Source of the DNA: an uncultured Corynebacterium sp.
Lineage (GTDB): Bacteria; Actinomycetota; Actinomycetes; Mycobacteriales; Mycobacteriaceae
Length of the DNA: 64,000 bases
Reading direction: 5' to 3'
NCBI GenBank assembly: GCA_943914355.1
Contig: CALUBS010000004.1
Coordinates: 1 to 64,000 of the forward strand
The position numbers were made by a program, and so were the translations under genes. Positions 35,564 to 43,986 of this stretch are shown one piece after another. How positions within the stretch are numbered: position 1 is the stretch's first letter; each line of letters opens with the position of its first letter. Under the pieces are notes generated by a model. That model searched no databases, was not told the origin of the DNA, and was given only the letters and a program-made list of their open reading frames with translations.

Positions 35564-37453
35564 CTACGGAAGTAGCTGACGGACCGGTTCTGGAAGCATC
35601 TTATAGAATTGATCGGCTACCTGCGGCATGAAGTGTAGAACACCGCTCAACATGGCGCCGAGGGCAATGACGCCAGCGATGATTCCAACGCCCTTCGCGA
35701 TGCTGCTGGAGCCGTCTCCCGGCAGCCATGCCCCGGGGGCATCGTCAGGAGCGTCGCCGTCTTCATCGGAGGCGTTCTCGCCTTCGTCCTCGGAGCCGCC
35801 TACGAGATCGGCGACAGAGAAGACCGTGGTGGTCCCGGACACCTCGTTGCCGGCGATAAGGAGGGCATCGTCGGTAGGAGAGTCTTCCTTGCTAACGAAT
35901 GCTAGCCCCTCGGGGCCCAAGTCGCCGGCCAACCTGGTGGCGGCGGCATTGTCCTCGTCATAGTCCACGGCGAAATCGCGGTTATTGCTATAGGTGACGA
36001 ACTCGGTATGAGCGGGGTCGGTGACGTCATAGACAAAGATGCCGCCCACGCGCTCCATGCCGATGAAGGCATAGGTTCGGTCACTAACTGTTCCAATCGT
36101 CAGAGCTTCCGGTTCGGGGCCTTTATTATTGGAGCGATCGTCAAAGTCGGGATCCTCATTATCGGCATTGAAGTTAAGTCCCTCGATGTCCTTGGTGATT
36201 TCCTCGAAGTCGGAGCCGGAATCGAAGACGACGTTGCCCTCGGCATCGTAAATGCTAAAGGAGCGGGACCCGTAGGAATACAGGCCATCGAAGCAGCCCT
36301 TTTCCTCGTTCCATCCAGAGGCATTACTCAACTTTAGGTTGCCGGCGTATTTCTTGTCCTCGATGCCTTCTGGCAGGTCGACAGAATCACAGATCTGGCC
36401 CTCTTCAACAAGATCTTTCAGCTTGACCTCATCGGTATAGCCGCCCCATTCGCGGGCATCGCCCTCATTAGCGGTGGCGAAGTAGGTCTCGCCGTTGGTC
36501 TGGAAGGCGCCAATCGAATCCGGCATGGACAGGCCATGCACAGGGATCGTACGCAGCTTTGCCGCGCCGTCCTTATTGGAGGGATCAATGGGGACATCTG
36601 AGTGGTCCGCGATGTGGGCGGGCAACACCTTGTCTAAGGTGGCGGAGGCAATATCGACCACTGCGATAGCGTTATTTTCTTGCAAGGTGACATACGCCTT
36701 GCCATCGGCGGAGGAAATATACTCCGGCTCAAAGTCAAGCGAAGGCTTGTTGTGGTGGTTTTCTGGGCCGAAGACGCGAATGGACGGGTCAAGTTCTGCA
36801 TCTGCGCCATCGAAGGCGCGGAAATCGGCGGTGCGAACATCGGCAACAGAGGGGGCCGCAACGCCGTCTGGCAGGGAAATGACGGACACGGTTCCTTCTG
36901 GGTCTTTTGCGTATTCGGTGCCGTCGGAGTTGAGCTCATCGGAGGGCTCACCCTCATTCGCGGTCAAGGCATAGGCACCGTCTTTGGTGATGTGCACGTT
37001 ATCTGGCAGCGCGCCGAGCGGCACGCGGCCAAGCTCTTCGGCGGAAGTAACATCGAAAATCAAGGCTTCGCCGTTTTCGGTCTTGTCTGCCTGCTGCACG
37101 GCGGCGACGGCGAGGCCATCGGGACGCACCGCCACGGAGTTGATCTCCTTATCGCCGCCGGCGGAGACCTCAGCAACCTTATTAGGATTGGTGGGGTCGG
37201 AGGCGTCCAGTATATCCACCTTGCCCGATTGCGCATTCACCGTGAGAATACGCTGGGAGGCCGCGTGGTAGGCCACGATTTCCGCTGCTGATTTGCCGAT
37301 CACCCCGGCCTCATAGGAGCCGATGGGGCTTAGCCTTACCGCAGCATTGTCGGCGGAGTGTTCTACAACATGATCGACGATATGCGCGTTGGCAGCAGGG
37401 GCGCAGCTGAGCACAAGGCAGGCGGCCATGCCGATGGAGGTGCGCTTAAACAT
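35564..37453 (-). CDS. Secreted choice-of-anchor I family protein with C-terminal membrane anchor
   Basis: The 629-residue protein has a signal peptide (1-23, ending ANA). A long domain (about 40-545) with repeated blade-like motifs follows: VNAQSGKVDILDASDP, NSVAVRPDGLAVAAVQ, ALTANEGEPSDE and YFATANEGDAREWGGY. This pattern matches the choice-of-anchor I, alkaline phosphatase-like beta-propeller family. An acidic linker (about 550-580) leads to a membrane span (about 586-606) and a short end. There is no LPXTG. The activity is unknown; phosphatase annotation in this family is weakly founded. It is divergent from ilvA. Confidence 0.8.
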   Translation of the reverse strand: MFKRTSIGMAACLVLSCAPAANAHIVDHVVEHSADNAAVRLSPIGSYEAGVIGKSAAEIVAYHAASQRILTVNAQSGKVDILDASDPTNPNKVAEVSAGGDKEINSVAVRPDGLAVAAVQQADKTENGEALIFDVTSAEELGRVPLGALPDNVHITKDGAYALTANEGEPSDELNSDGTEYAKDPEGTVSVISLPDGVAAPSVADVRTADFRAFDGADAELDPSIRVFGPENHHNKPSLDFEPEYISSADGKAYVTLQENNAIAVVDIASATLDKVLPAHIADHSDVPIDPSNKDGAAKLRTIPVHGLSMPDSIGAFQTNGETYFATANEGDAREWGGYTDEVKLKDLVEEGQICDSVDLPEGIEDKKYAGNLKLSNASGWNEEKGCFDGLYSYGSRSFSIYDAEGNVVFDSGSDFEEITKDIEGLNFNADNEDPDFDDRSNNKGPEPEALTIGTVSDRTYAFIGMERVGGIFVYDVTDPAHTEFVTYSNNRDFAVDYDEDNAAATRLAGDLGPEGLAFVSKEDSPTDDALLIAGNEVSGTTTVFSVADLVGGSEDEGENASDEDGDAPDDAPGAWLPGDGSSSIAKGVGIIAGVIALGAMLSGVLHFMPQVADQFYKMLPEPVRQLLP

Positions 37454-37561
37454 AGAGAGAGTCCTTTCTTGTGGAGCACTCCATTATCTCGATCCCACGT
37501 AACCGTTGCGCTAAACCGGAATGAAATATAGGTGAATCGGTCGAGCACTAGGTAGGGCGGG

Positions 37562-37567
37562 TAGACT
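37562..37567 (+). promoter_or_regulatory. -10 box TAGACT of ilvA
   Basis: TAGACT ends eight bases before the ilvA ATG, giving a probable leaderless transcript. No attenuator or T-box is present. Confidence 0.5.
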
Positions 37568-37575
37568 CTGCAATC

Positions 37576-38844
37576 ATGACTGAATCGACCATCCACGCAT
37601 CCGATATCCAGCAGGCGCAGGCACGCATCAGCTCCGAAATCGCGCCGACGCCGTTGCAGTATTGCCCCCGGCTTTCTGCGGAAACGGGCTGTGAGGTCTA
37701 TTTAAAGCGCGAAGATCTCCAGGACGTGCGCTCGTATAAGATTCGCGGTGCGCTCAATAGCATCTCCAGTCTGTCGCAGCAGGAGCGGGAGCGGGGCATC
37801 GTGACGGCATCGGCTGGCAACCATGCACAAGGCGTGGCCTATGCCTGCCGCACCATGGGGATTCCGGGTAAGATTTTCGTCCCAGAGCCCACACCCATGC
37901 AAAAGCGCGACCGCATCCACGTGCACGGCGGAGACCAGGTGGAACTCGTAGTCGTGGGTGCCAACTTTGACGAGGCCGCGGCCGCCGCGCATGCCGATGC
38001 CGCCGAGCGCCACGCCACCTTCATCGAGCCCTTCGATGCCCGCGATACCATCATCGGCCAAGGCACTGTCGCGGCGGAAGTTTTGGCGCAGCTTTCGGCA
38101 AAGGGCGCCTCGGTCGATACCATCGTCGTGCCCGTCGGCGGCGGCGGGCTGATTTCTGGCATCACCTCCTATATGGCGGATATGGCACCGCACGCCAAGG
38201 TGGTAGGAGTGGAGCCGGAAGGGGCGGCATCGCTAAGAGCAGCCTTCCGCAACGGCGGGCCGGTGGCACTAGACAGCGTGGATCCGTTTGTCGATGGCGC
38301 GGCGGTCAAGCGCCTGGGCTCGCTGCCTTATGAGATTTTGGAGGCCAACCAAGAGCGCCTGCACTGGGACACGGTCTCTGAGGGGGCGGTGTGCACGGAC
38401 CTGCTCAACCTGTACCAAAATGAGGGGATTATCGCCGAGCCCGCGGGTGCACTGTCCGTGGCTGGGCTGCAGCGGGTGCCGCTGGAGCCAGGTTCGACGG
38501 TGGTCTGCGTGATTTCTGGAGGCAATAATGACGTGTTGCGCTACGCCGAAATCATGGAGCGCTCGCTGGTGCACCGCGGCCTAAAGCACTACTTCTTGGT
38601 CAATTTCCCGCAGGAACCGGGCCAGCTGCGCCACTTCTTGTCTGAAATCCTGGGGCCCAGCGATGACATCACGCTCTTCGAGTACCTCAAGCGCAATAAC
38701 CGCGAGACCGGTGCCGCGCTGGTGGGCATTCAGCTTAGCCGCGCCGAAAACTTAGCAGGGCTGAAGGAGCGGATGGCCGAGTCCAAGATTTCGGTGCAGC
38801 ACCTGCAGCCGAATACCCCCGAGTACGATTTCTTGGTTGCCTAA
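37576..38844 (+). CDS. ilvA: Threonine dehydratase (threonine deaminase)
   Basis: This PLP enzyme converts threonine to 2-oxobutanoate, the first step to isoleucine. The 422-residue protein has YLKREDLQDVRSYKIRGA near residue 40 with the PLP lysine, ASAGNHAQGVA, and the glycine loop VPVGGGGLISG. The C-terminal region (about 330-422) is a single ACT-like regulatory domain (HYFLVNFPQEPGQLRHFL), as in C. glutamicum, which predicts isoleucine feedback. Its TAA overlaps the ATG of the next gene by one base. Confidence 0.96.
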   Translation: MTESTIHASDIQQAQARISSEIAPTPLQYCPRLSAETGCEVYLKREDLQDVRSYKIRGALNSISSLSQQERERGIVTASAGNHAQGVAYACRTMGIPGKIFVPEPTPMQKRDRIHVHGGDQVELVVVGANFDEAAAAAHADAAERHATFIEPFDARDTIIGQGTVAAEVLAQLSAKGASVDTIVVPVGGGGLISGITSYMADMAPHAKVVGVEPEGAASLRAAFRNGGPVALDSVDPFVDGAAVKRLGSLPYEILEANQERLHWDTVSEGAVCTDLLNLYQNEGIIAEPAGALSVAGLQRVPLEPGSTVVCVISGGNNDVLRYAEIMERSLVHRGLKHYFLVNFPQEPGQLRHFLSEILGPSDDITLFEYLKRNNRETGAALVGIQLSRAENLAGLKERMAESKISVQHLQPNTPEYDFLVA

Positions 38845-39476
38845 TGCGCGATTCGTATCGGCGTCCCACCGGCCAGGTGGAGCACGAAATTGAGATCAAA
38901 CGCTCGCGATTTATCACCTTGATCGGCCGAGTGACGAATGAGGAAGAAGCACGGGCGTTTATCGATGCCGCCCGACAGCGCTTTCCCGATGCCCGCCACC
39001 ACTGCTCCGCATATGTCTACCACGTCGACGATGCGAACCCCGTGGAGCGTTCCTCCGATGATGGCGAGCCTTCCGGGACGGCCGGAAAGCCCATGTTGGA
39101 TGTGGTAAAGGGCTCTGGAATGCTTGATATTTGTGCGGTGGTCGTGCGCTACTTCGGCGGTATCAAGCTGGGCGCGGGCGGCCTCGTGCATGCCTATGGC
39201 GGGGCGGTTAGCGAGGCCATGGAGAAGGTCGAGGCGGTCACCCGGGCACGCCGGGAGCTTTATACGGTGGAATGCCCGCACGCCACGGCTGGGCGTCTCG
39301 AGGCGGATTTGCGCGGGCGCGGCATCGATATTACCGACACCGAATACGGCGCAGCCGTGACTTTTACGGTCGCCGTGCGCCCGGGTGGGCTCGATGAGCT
39401 CCAGGCGATGCTCGCCGCGCTTTCCCAAGGTGAAATCAGCGCGCGCGAAGCAGGTTCTGCCTGGGTTGAGGTATGA
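38844..39476 (+). CDS. YigZ/IMPACT family protein
   Basis: The 210-residue product has the UPF0029 N-terminal domain (about 1-125): EIKRSRFITLIGRV, DGEPSGTAGKPMLDV and VVVRYFGGIKLGAGGLVHAY. A second, smaller domain (about 135-205) follows. The family is linked to translation control in eukaryotes (IMPACT), but the bacterial function is not settled. The gene is coupled to ilvA by TAATG. Confidence 0.92.
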   Translation: MRDSYRRPTGQVEHEIEIKRSRFITLIGRVTNEEEARAFIDAARQRFPDARHHCSAYVYHVDDANPVERSSDDGEPSGTAGKPMLDVVKGSGMLDICAVVVRYFGGIKLGAGGLVHAYGGAVSEAMEKVEAVTRARRELYTVECPHATAGRLEADLRGRGIDITDTEYGAAVTFTVAVRPGGLDELQAMLAALSQGEISAREAGSAWVEV

Positions 39477-39486
39477 GATCTGGGTC

Positions 39487-39726
39487 ATGACTATGCAGCA
39501 GCGACCGAATAACCCCATTGCGCAGCGTAAACAGCAGGTGCGCAAGCACTCCCGCAACGCCGTTATTTCCGTTGCCGGTGGTGTCGGCGCAGGAGTCGTT
39601 TTAGGTGTGCTTTCTGCTAATTTTGCCGCTTGGATGATTTTGGGCCTTATCATCGCCGTGGTGGGCGGCGGATATAACTGGTTGAAGATCCGCAAAATCG
39701 TCAACGAGAACCACAATAATTATTAA
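39487..39726 (+). CDS. Small two-span membrane protein, function unknown
   Basis: The 79-residue product starts with a basic Gln-rich stretch (QRPNNPIAQRKQQVRKHSRN) and then two hydrophobic segments (about 23-42 and 44-64). The end is KIRKIVNENHNNY. ATG 39487 or 39493 could be used. Longer readings from 39385 run inside the YigZ gene. Its TAA overlaps the next ATG by one base, so it belongs to the ilvA-yigZ-S4 gene chain. Confidence 0.7.
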   Translation: MTMQQRPNNPIAQRKQQVRKHSRNAVISVAGGVGAGVVLGVLSANFAAWMILGLIIAVVGGGYNWLKIRKIVNENHNNY

Positions 39727-40115
39727 TGCCTACCCCGCAGCCAAGCGGCCGCCCCGTCCGCATTGATGCTTGGGTATGGGCGGTGCGCATGTTCAAAACC
39801 CGATCCGCCGCAGCCACCGCGGTGCGCGCCGGGCACGTGAAAATAAACGGTGAAGCGGTAAAACCCGCCCAACAAGTCGTGCCGGGCGATAGGGTGCGCG
39901 TGTGGCGCAACCACCACGAGCACGATTTGGAGGTGCTGGCTACCGTTGCCAAGCGCGTGGGCGCGCCGGTGGCGCGCACCTGCTATACCGATCACGCGCC
40001 GCCGCCACCGCCCAAGGAATTCCAGCCCGCGGTGCCGGTTCGCCCCCGCGGCGCGGGTAGGCCGACGAAGAAGGAACGCCGCGATATGGAAAAATTCCGC
40101 GGCGGATTCCGCTAA
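39726..40115 (+). CDS. S4-domain RNA-binding protein, Hsp15-like
   Basis: The 129-residue protein has an S4 domain at about 10-70: VRIDAWVWAVRMFKTRSAA, VRAGHVKINGEAVKPAQ and VVPGDRVRV. A basic tail rich in Pro, Arg and Lys follows. Hsp15-type proteins bind the 50S subunit with stalled nascent chains. That role is inferred from family only. The stop TAA shares CTAA (40112-40115) with the converging RelS gene. Confidence 0.88.
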   Translation: MPTPQPSGRPVRIDAWVWAVRMFKTRSAAATAVRAGHVKINGEAVKPAQQVVPGDRVRVWRNHHEHDLEVLATVAKRVGAPVARTCYTDHAPPPPPKEFQPAVPVRPRGAGRPTKKERRDMEKFRGGFR

Positions 40116-41110
40116 GAGTTTGCGCGCAGCGCCTTAAGGCGCGTGTTCAGGCGGCGCCGCCGGCCGGCGCGGTCGCCGGATTCGGCGGTGGCCTCGATGT
40201 GCTGCTTGCCAAACTTATTGAGCAGCAGATCATCGATAAGGCGCACTTGGCCGGGCCGAAAGCGATAGCGCATGGTGTCGTGGACGTGGGAAATGGCGTC
40301 ATCGTCAAGCAGCTGCTCGAGCTGGTCTAAGGATCGGATATCGTTTTCCTCCAAGATTTCCGCGAGGAAGCGGTAGTGCTCCGAGCGTGAAAGCGGGAAG
40401 CGATTGCCCAAAATGATGGCCAGGACGCCAGGTAAGGTTTCCGGAGTAAGCTCCACGTCCGTATCCGCCTCCGTGCGCGGGGCTTTGAGTGCGGCGATCT
40501 CATCGAATTGCTGATCAGCCAATTCGATGAGGCCGGCGGCCAGCGTAAATAGGCGGTCCACCTCAGGCGAGGGCGGGGTAGGGCCTTGCTTATAGCGGAT
40601 ATCGTGCTCAAATTCCGCCCATGCGTGCTGCAGCACGGTGCGAATTTGTACCTCAAAGGTCCAGCCCACGAAATCGGCGAGCTCCTCCATGGCCGCCGCA
40701 CTATCGTCGGTCACGGTGAGCACCAGGTGGTGGGAGCCGTACCCAAAGCCGCCGGAAATGCGGGTCTCGGCCGCCTTATCCACAGAGCGCACGACCTTGA
40801 AGGACTCGCCCAGCACGTCTAGCGCATTGGGAATGGTGGTGGAGTGGTACAAGGTGACGCGCACGCCCATGACATCGTGGATATCATCCCACGGGGTGGG
40901 GTAGATAAAATCGCCGTCCTCGCCCCGCTTCTTAGCCTTGCGCTTGAGTGAGGACCACGCCTTGACGCGGGTGGATACCCGGTCAAAGATGATGCCGGCG
41001 TCATTGAGCAGGTCCTCGATGGCGGTGCGAAAATCCTCCGCCGCCGTGGGGTGGCTGCGGGTCCAGGCATGGTACTGATTGCTCAGCCGCGACATCCTGC
41101 TTTCCGCCAT
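40112..41110 (-). CDS. relS: Small alarmone synthetase (RelS-type GTP pyrophosphokinase)
   Basis: The enzyme would make (p)ppGpp or shorter alarmones from GTP, GDP or GMP. The 332-residue protein has no HD hydrolase domain. The RelA/SpoT synthetase domain (about 10-185) shows SSLKRKAKKRGE, DIHDVMGVRVTLY, GGFGYGSHHLVL and FEVQIRTVLQHAWAEFEHDIRYK. A C-terminal helical extension (about 190-332) is present, as in C. glutamicum RelS, which is reported to be active. It is convergent with the S4 gene, sharing stop bases. Confidence 0.9.
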   Translation of the reverse strand: MAESRMSRLSNQYHAWTRSHPTAAEDFRTAIEDLLNDAGIIFDRVSTRVKAWSSLKRKAKKRGEDGDFIYPTPWDDIHDVMGVRVTLYHSTTIPNALDVLGESFKVVRSVDKAAETRISGGFGYGSHHLVLTVTDDSAAAMEELADFVGWTFEVQIRTVLQHAWAEFEHDIRYKQGPTPPSPEVDRLFTLAAGLIELADQQFDEIAALKAPRTEADTDVELTPETLPGVLAIILGNRFPLSRSEHYRFLAEILEENDIRSLDQLEQLLDDDAISHVHDTMRYRFRPGQVRLIDDLLLNKFGKQHIEATAESGDRAGRRRRLNTRLKALRANS

Positions 41111-41120
41111 GGTGCTCCTC

Positions 41121-41738
41121 TCATAATTCGCGGGGAAATCCGTTAGACCATACTAGCGGGCGCGAATGTAAAACGGTGCGATGGCGGGGAAGTTGTTCGG
41201 CGGCGGTGTGGGCGAGGTCGCGGGCATACTCATCGGGTAAGTGGGCGAAGACAAAAACCGTCGCGGAATCCGGCACCAGGTAGGTCAAAGAATGCGAACG
41301 CATGAGGCGACGCATGTGTTTATCCAGCACGGTGAAGGTTTCTGGGTGCGCTAACCACGAAGAAATCGGGGCGCCGTGGGAGCGGACTTGCAGGCCTCCA
41401 TAGGGCGCTGCGGCAGGCAGGGCGCAGTGGGCAGGGCGAGTCCAAAAGCGCAGGCCCTGCGAGTCGAGCGCGGCGCGTTGCAGGTTCAGCGAGGCACAAT
41501 TCCACGCCTGGCGGGTCGAGACATCCAAGTCCGCGAGGCCGCGGTGGCTGAGCCGGCGAAAAGTGCGTTGCCCGGGAAAGACCAGCGCCATCGACAGGTT
41601 GGGGGAAAGCTGGATGGTGGCGAGGGAGTCGCAAAAGCCGTCATCGGAAAGCCGCTGGTGCTTAATCCACGACCGCGCGAATAGCGCCGGCAGCAAATTA
41701 GTGGTGGTGGGGCGGGGTGCGTCGAGCGTAAGGGTCAT
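41121..41738 (-). CDS. Hypothetical protein
   Basis: The 205-residue product has no signal peptide or membrane span and no motif I recognise. It is moderately rich in Arg, Leu and His, with an LVPDSATVFVFAHLPDEYARDL segment near residue 155. GGAG precedes the ATG at 41738 by nine bases, which supports expression. It lies 10 bases upstream of relS in the same direction, so the two may be co-transcribed. Confidence 0.6.
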   Translation of the reverse strand: MTLTLDAPRPTTTNLLPALFARSWIKHQRLSDDGFCDSLATIQLSPNLSMALVFPGQRTFRRLSHRGLADLDVSTRQAWNCASLNLQRAALDSQGLRFWTRPAHCALPAAAPYGGLQVRSHGAPISSWLAHPETFTVLDKHMRRLMRSHSLTYLVPDSATVFVFAHLPDEYARDLAHTAAEQLPRHRTVLHSRPLVWSNGFPREL

Positions 41739-41810
41739 GGCGATTTCTCCAGGGTCGTGAGTATCCGCCCTTATTGGACTGGAGAAATGGCCGGGTGGTT
41801 CCCTGCGGGT

Positions 41811-43190
41811 TTAAAAAGGCGGCTCGGCGTTGAGCTCCAGCTCGGAAAAGAGCTGGGCGCCGGTCCACATGGTGATGTCCTGGCCCTTTTCTTGCAGCTC
41901 TTCGGCGCGCTTTTCCTTGGAGGTCTTCTTCGCCCATTCGCCGACGACGAGCAGCGTAGTCTTCTTGGTGACGTTTTTGCCCACTTGCCCACCGCGCTTG
42001 GCGATGCCCTGCCACAGCAGCCCCTTATCGTATGGCTCGAAATCGCCGGTCAGGGTGACGTGCTGGCCGTAGAGTGCGCCTTGGGGATCGGCGTCGGGGT
42101 TGGGTTCTGGGATGGTATCCGGGGTGGCAACGGCCTGCCACGGCGCCCGGTTGGACGAAGTGGGTTTCTTGCTAGTTCCCGCGGACCGGGTGGAATCGCG
42201 GAAATCGGTGCCGGCGCCCAGATCGTCGCCGGAGGTGGGCGCGGTATGCGCGCGCAGGACCGGCAGGATGGCCGAGGATTCGAGCCGGCCGAGGCGAAAC
42301 TCGCGGCTGGTAAAGAGATCGGTGATGCTTCCGGTATGTCCGAAGCGCTGGGCCAGCGCCGTGATGATGTTGCCAGCGGCGCGGGCGTCCTCGGTGGCAT
42401 CGTGGTGGGTAAAAGAGGCACCGCCTAGGTGTTTCACCACGGTGGGAAGCTTGTGGTTGGCCACCGAGATAACACCTTGCTTGGAAGCGTCGCGGGACAA
42501 AGCGAGCGAACAGGCCAGCGGGATGGTGGGGACATTGGCGCCGGCTGCCAGCAACCCGGAGCGCAGCGCGGATGAGTCGAATTGGACATTGTGCGCGACG
42601 ATGACATCGCTGCCGATGAAGTCAAAGAGCTCTGCGGCCGCTGTGCCAAAGGGCATGGCTCCTTCGACATCGGCGGCGGTAATCCCGTGGATGGAGATAT
42701 TGATTTCGGCAAAGTGCTCCAAACCAGGGGGAGGGGTGCACAGCCACGACTGGGACGCGGTTTCTTGGCCATCGCGGTAACGCACGGCACCGATCTGGCA
42801 GATGGATCCCCAATTATCATTGGCGGTTTCTACATCTACCGCAACGAAATCAAGCCCTGGGTTTTCTGCGCTAGCGGTTGGGGTTGTAGCTGCTGCGGGT
42901 TCGGGAGCGGCTGCTGCTTCCGCCGGTGCGTCGCCCTTTTGTGCCGCCTCAATGGCGCGCGCCACGCGGTGGGCATCCTGGTGCGGCGCGAAGGCAATGC
43001 TGCCGGCACTGCCTAGGGACAGCGAACCAAAACCGGTGGCGGTGGGTTCGTGGACGCGCAGGTCATCGATGGCATCGAGCGCGATTTCTGCGGTGGCAGG
43101 CGCGCCCAAGCTGCGGGAGAGCAGGCTGCGGTGAAGCACGATTTTTTCCGCAGTGACATCGATGAATACGCCATGCGCGGGATACGACAC
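41811..43190 (-). CDS. DnaQ-like 3'-5' exonuclease with C-terminal BRCT domain
   Basis: The 459-residue product has three parts. The N-terminal part (about 1-85) looks like a small PH-like domain. The DEDDh exonuclease domain (about 115-280) shows FVAVDVETAN, VIVAHNVQFDSS and HDATEDARAAG as ExoI, II and III. The C-terminal BRCT domain (about 375-455) begins YGQHVTLTGDFEPYDKG. GTG 43190 is preferred because AAAGG lies eight bases before it. GTG 43238 would add 16 residues. It may act in replication or repair, since BRCT domains bind partners or DNA. DnaE here already has an intact PHP site. Confidence 0.85.
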   Translation of the reverse strand: MSYPAHGVFIDVTAEKIVLHRSLLSRSLGAPATAEIALDAIDDLRVHEPTATGFGSLSLGSAGSIAFAPHQDAHRVARAIEAAQKGDAPAEAAAAPEPAAATTPTASAENPGLDFVAVDVETANDNWGSICQIGAVRYRDGQETASQSWLCTPPPGLEHFAEINISIHGITAADVEGAMPFGTAAAELFDFIGSDVIVAHNVQFDSSALRSGLLAAGANVPTIPLACSLALSRDASKQGVISVANHKLPTVVKHLGGASFTHHDATEDARAAGNIITALAQRFGHTGSITDLFTSREFRLGRLESSAILPVLRAHTAPTSGDDLGAGTDFRDSTRSAGTSKKPTSSNRAPWQAVATPDTIPEPNPDADPQGALYGQHVTLTGDFEPYDKGLLWQGIAKRGGQVGKNVTKKTTLLVVGEWAKKTSKEKRAEELQEKGQDITMWTGAQLFSELELNAEPPF

Positions 43191-43291
43191 GAAAATGGCC
43201 TTTCTTCTGAGGTGACAATCTAAAGAGGGCTGCTGCACAGAGATCGTACTCGCTTGTGCTGATGGGAAATCCGCCGCGGGGGTGAAGAGTT

Positions 43292-43825
43292 TTAATCCGC
43301 CCCGCTGTGCTGCAAACCGGCATTGATAATCTGCACGCCATGCACCAAATCGGCGCGATAGTCGGCCGCGGTGGTCCCGCCGGTGGTTTCTAGCAGTTGG
43401 CGCTGAGATTGCTCGAGCAGCGTGGCGCCTAGGACGAGGTGAACTGCAGAAAGGGCAGCGGCCTTGCGAGCAGTATCATCGAAATCGGGGCAGGTGGCGG
43501 AGCTAAACTGCGCGACGAGGTGATCCCATGCCGGGGAATCAGGCTGGGAGAGCCCAGCTATGGCAACCTCCGCTCCATCGCGGCGGGCCAGGAGCAATTC
43601 GCGCAGGTGCAGGCTAATCTCTTCCAGCGTGGAGCCGGCGACGGGGGCGATAGTATCTTCGGCAAGAGCGGCAATGAGCGCCTGCTTATTGGCGATATGC
43701 CAATACAATGCGCCTGGAGCAACGCCGAGGGAGGAAGCGACGCGGCGCATGGTGACATCGGCAAGCCCATAAGTATTCAATAGGGTCGTGGCGGCCTCGA
43801 TGATGCTCTCGCGATGTAGTTGCAC
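43292..43825 (-). CDS. TetR family regulator
   Basis: The 177-residue protein has an N-terminal helix-turn-helix (about 5-50): IIEAATTLLNTYGLADVTMRRVASSLGV, APGALYWHIANKQAL. The ligand domain is compact and unspecified. GTG at 43825 is the start. It is divergent from a lipoprotein gene, with a TGCAAACTTGCA dyad between them. The gene below (DnaQ-BRCT) is in the same direction, but about 100 bases separate them. The regulated genes are unknown. Confidence 0.85.
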   Translation of the reverse strand: MQLHRESIIEAATTLLNTYGLADVTMRRVASSLGVAPGALYWHIANKQALIAALAEDTIAPVAGSTLEEISLHLRELLLARRDGAEVAIAGLSQPDSPAWDHLVAQFSSATCPDFDDTARKAAALSAVHLVLGATLLEQSQRQLLETTGGTTAADYRADLVHGVQIINAGLQHSGAD

Positions 43826-43898
43826 AGTGGAAATTGTACGTGTTTCAGCGCGGCAAGGAATAGCTCACAGGTACTTTTAAGACTGCAATAATGTCTCT

Positions 43899-43920
43899 TG
43901 CAAACTTGCATTGTTAGGAT
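43899..43920. promoter_or_regulatory. Dyad and -10 box between TetR and lipoprotein genes
   Basis: TGCAA-AC-TTGCA (43899-43910) is a perfect inverted repeat close to a TAGGAT -10 candidate (43915-43920) for the lipoprotein gene. It is a plausible TetR operator, by inference from position. Confidence 0.45.
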
Positions 43921-43986
43921 TGCGGGGACAACAGAACCCGTCGTGAGGCGGCTTCGCATTCGAAAGATTGATTCAGGAGCTCTCCC

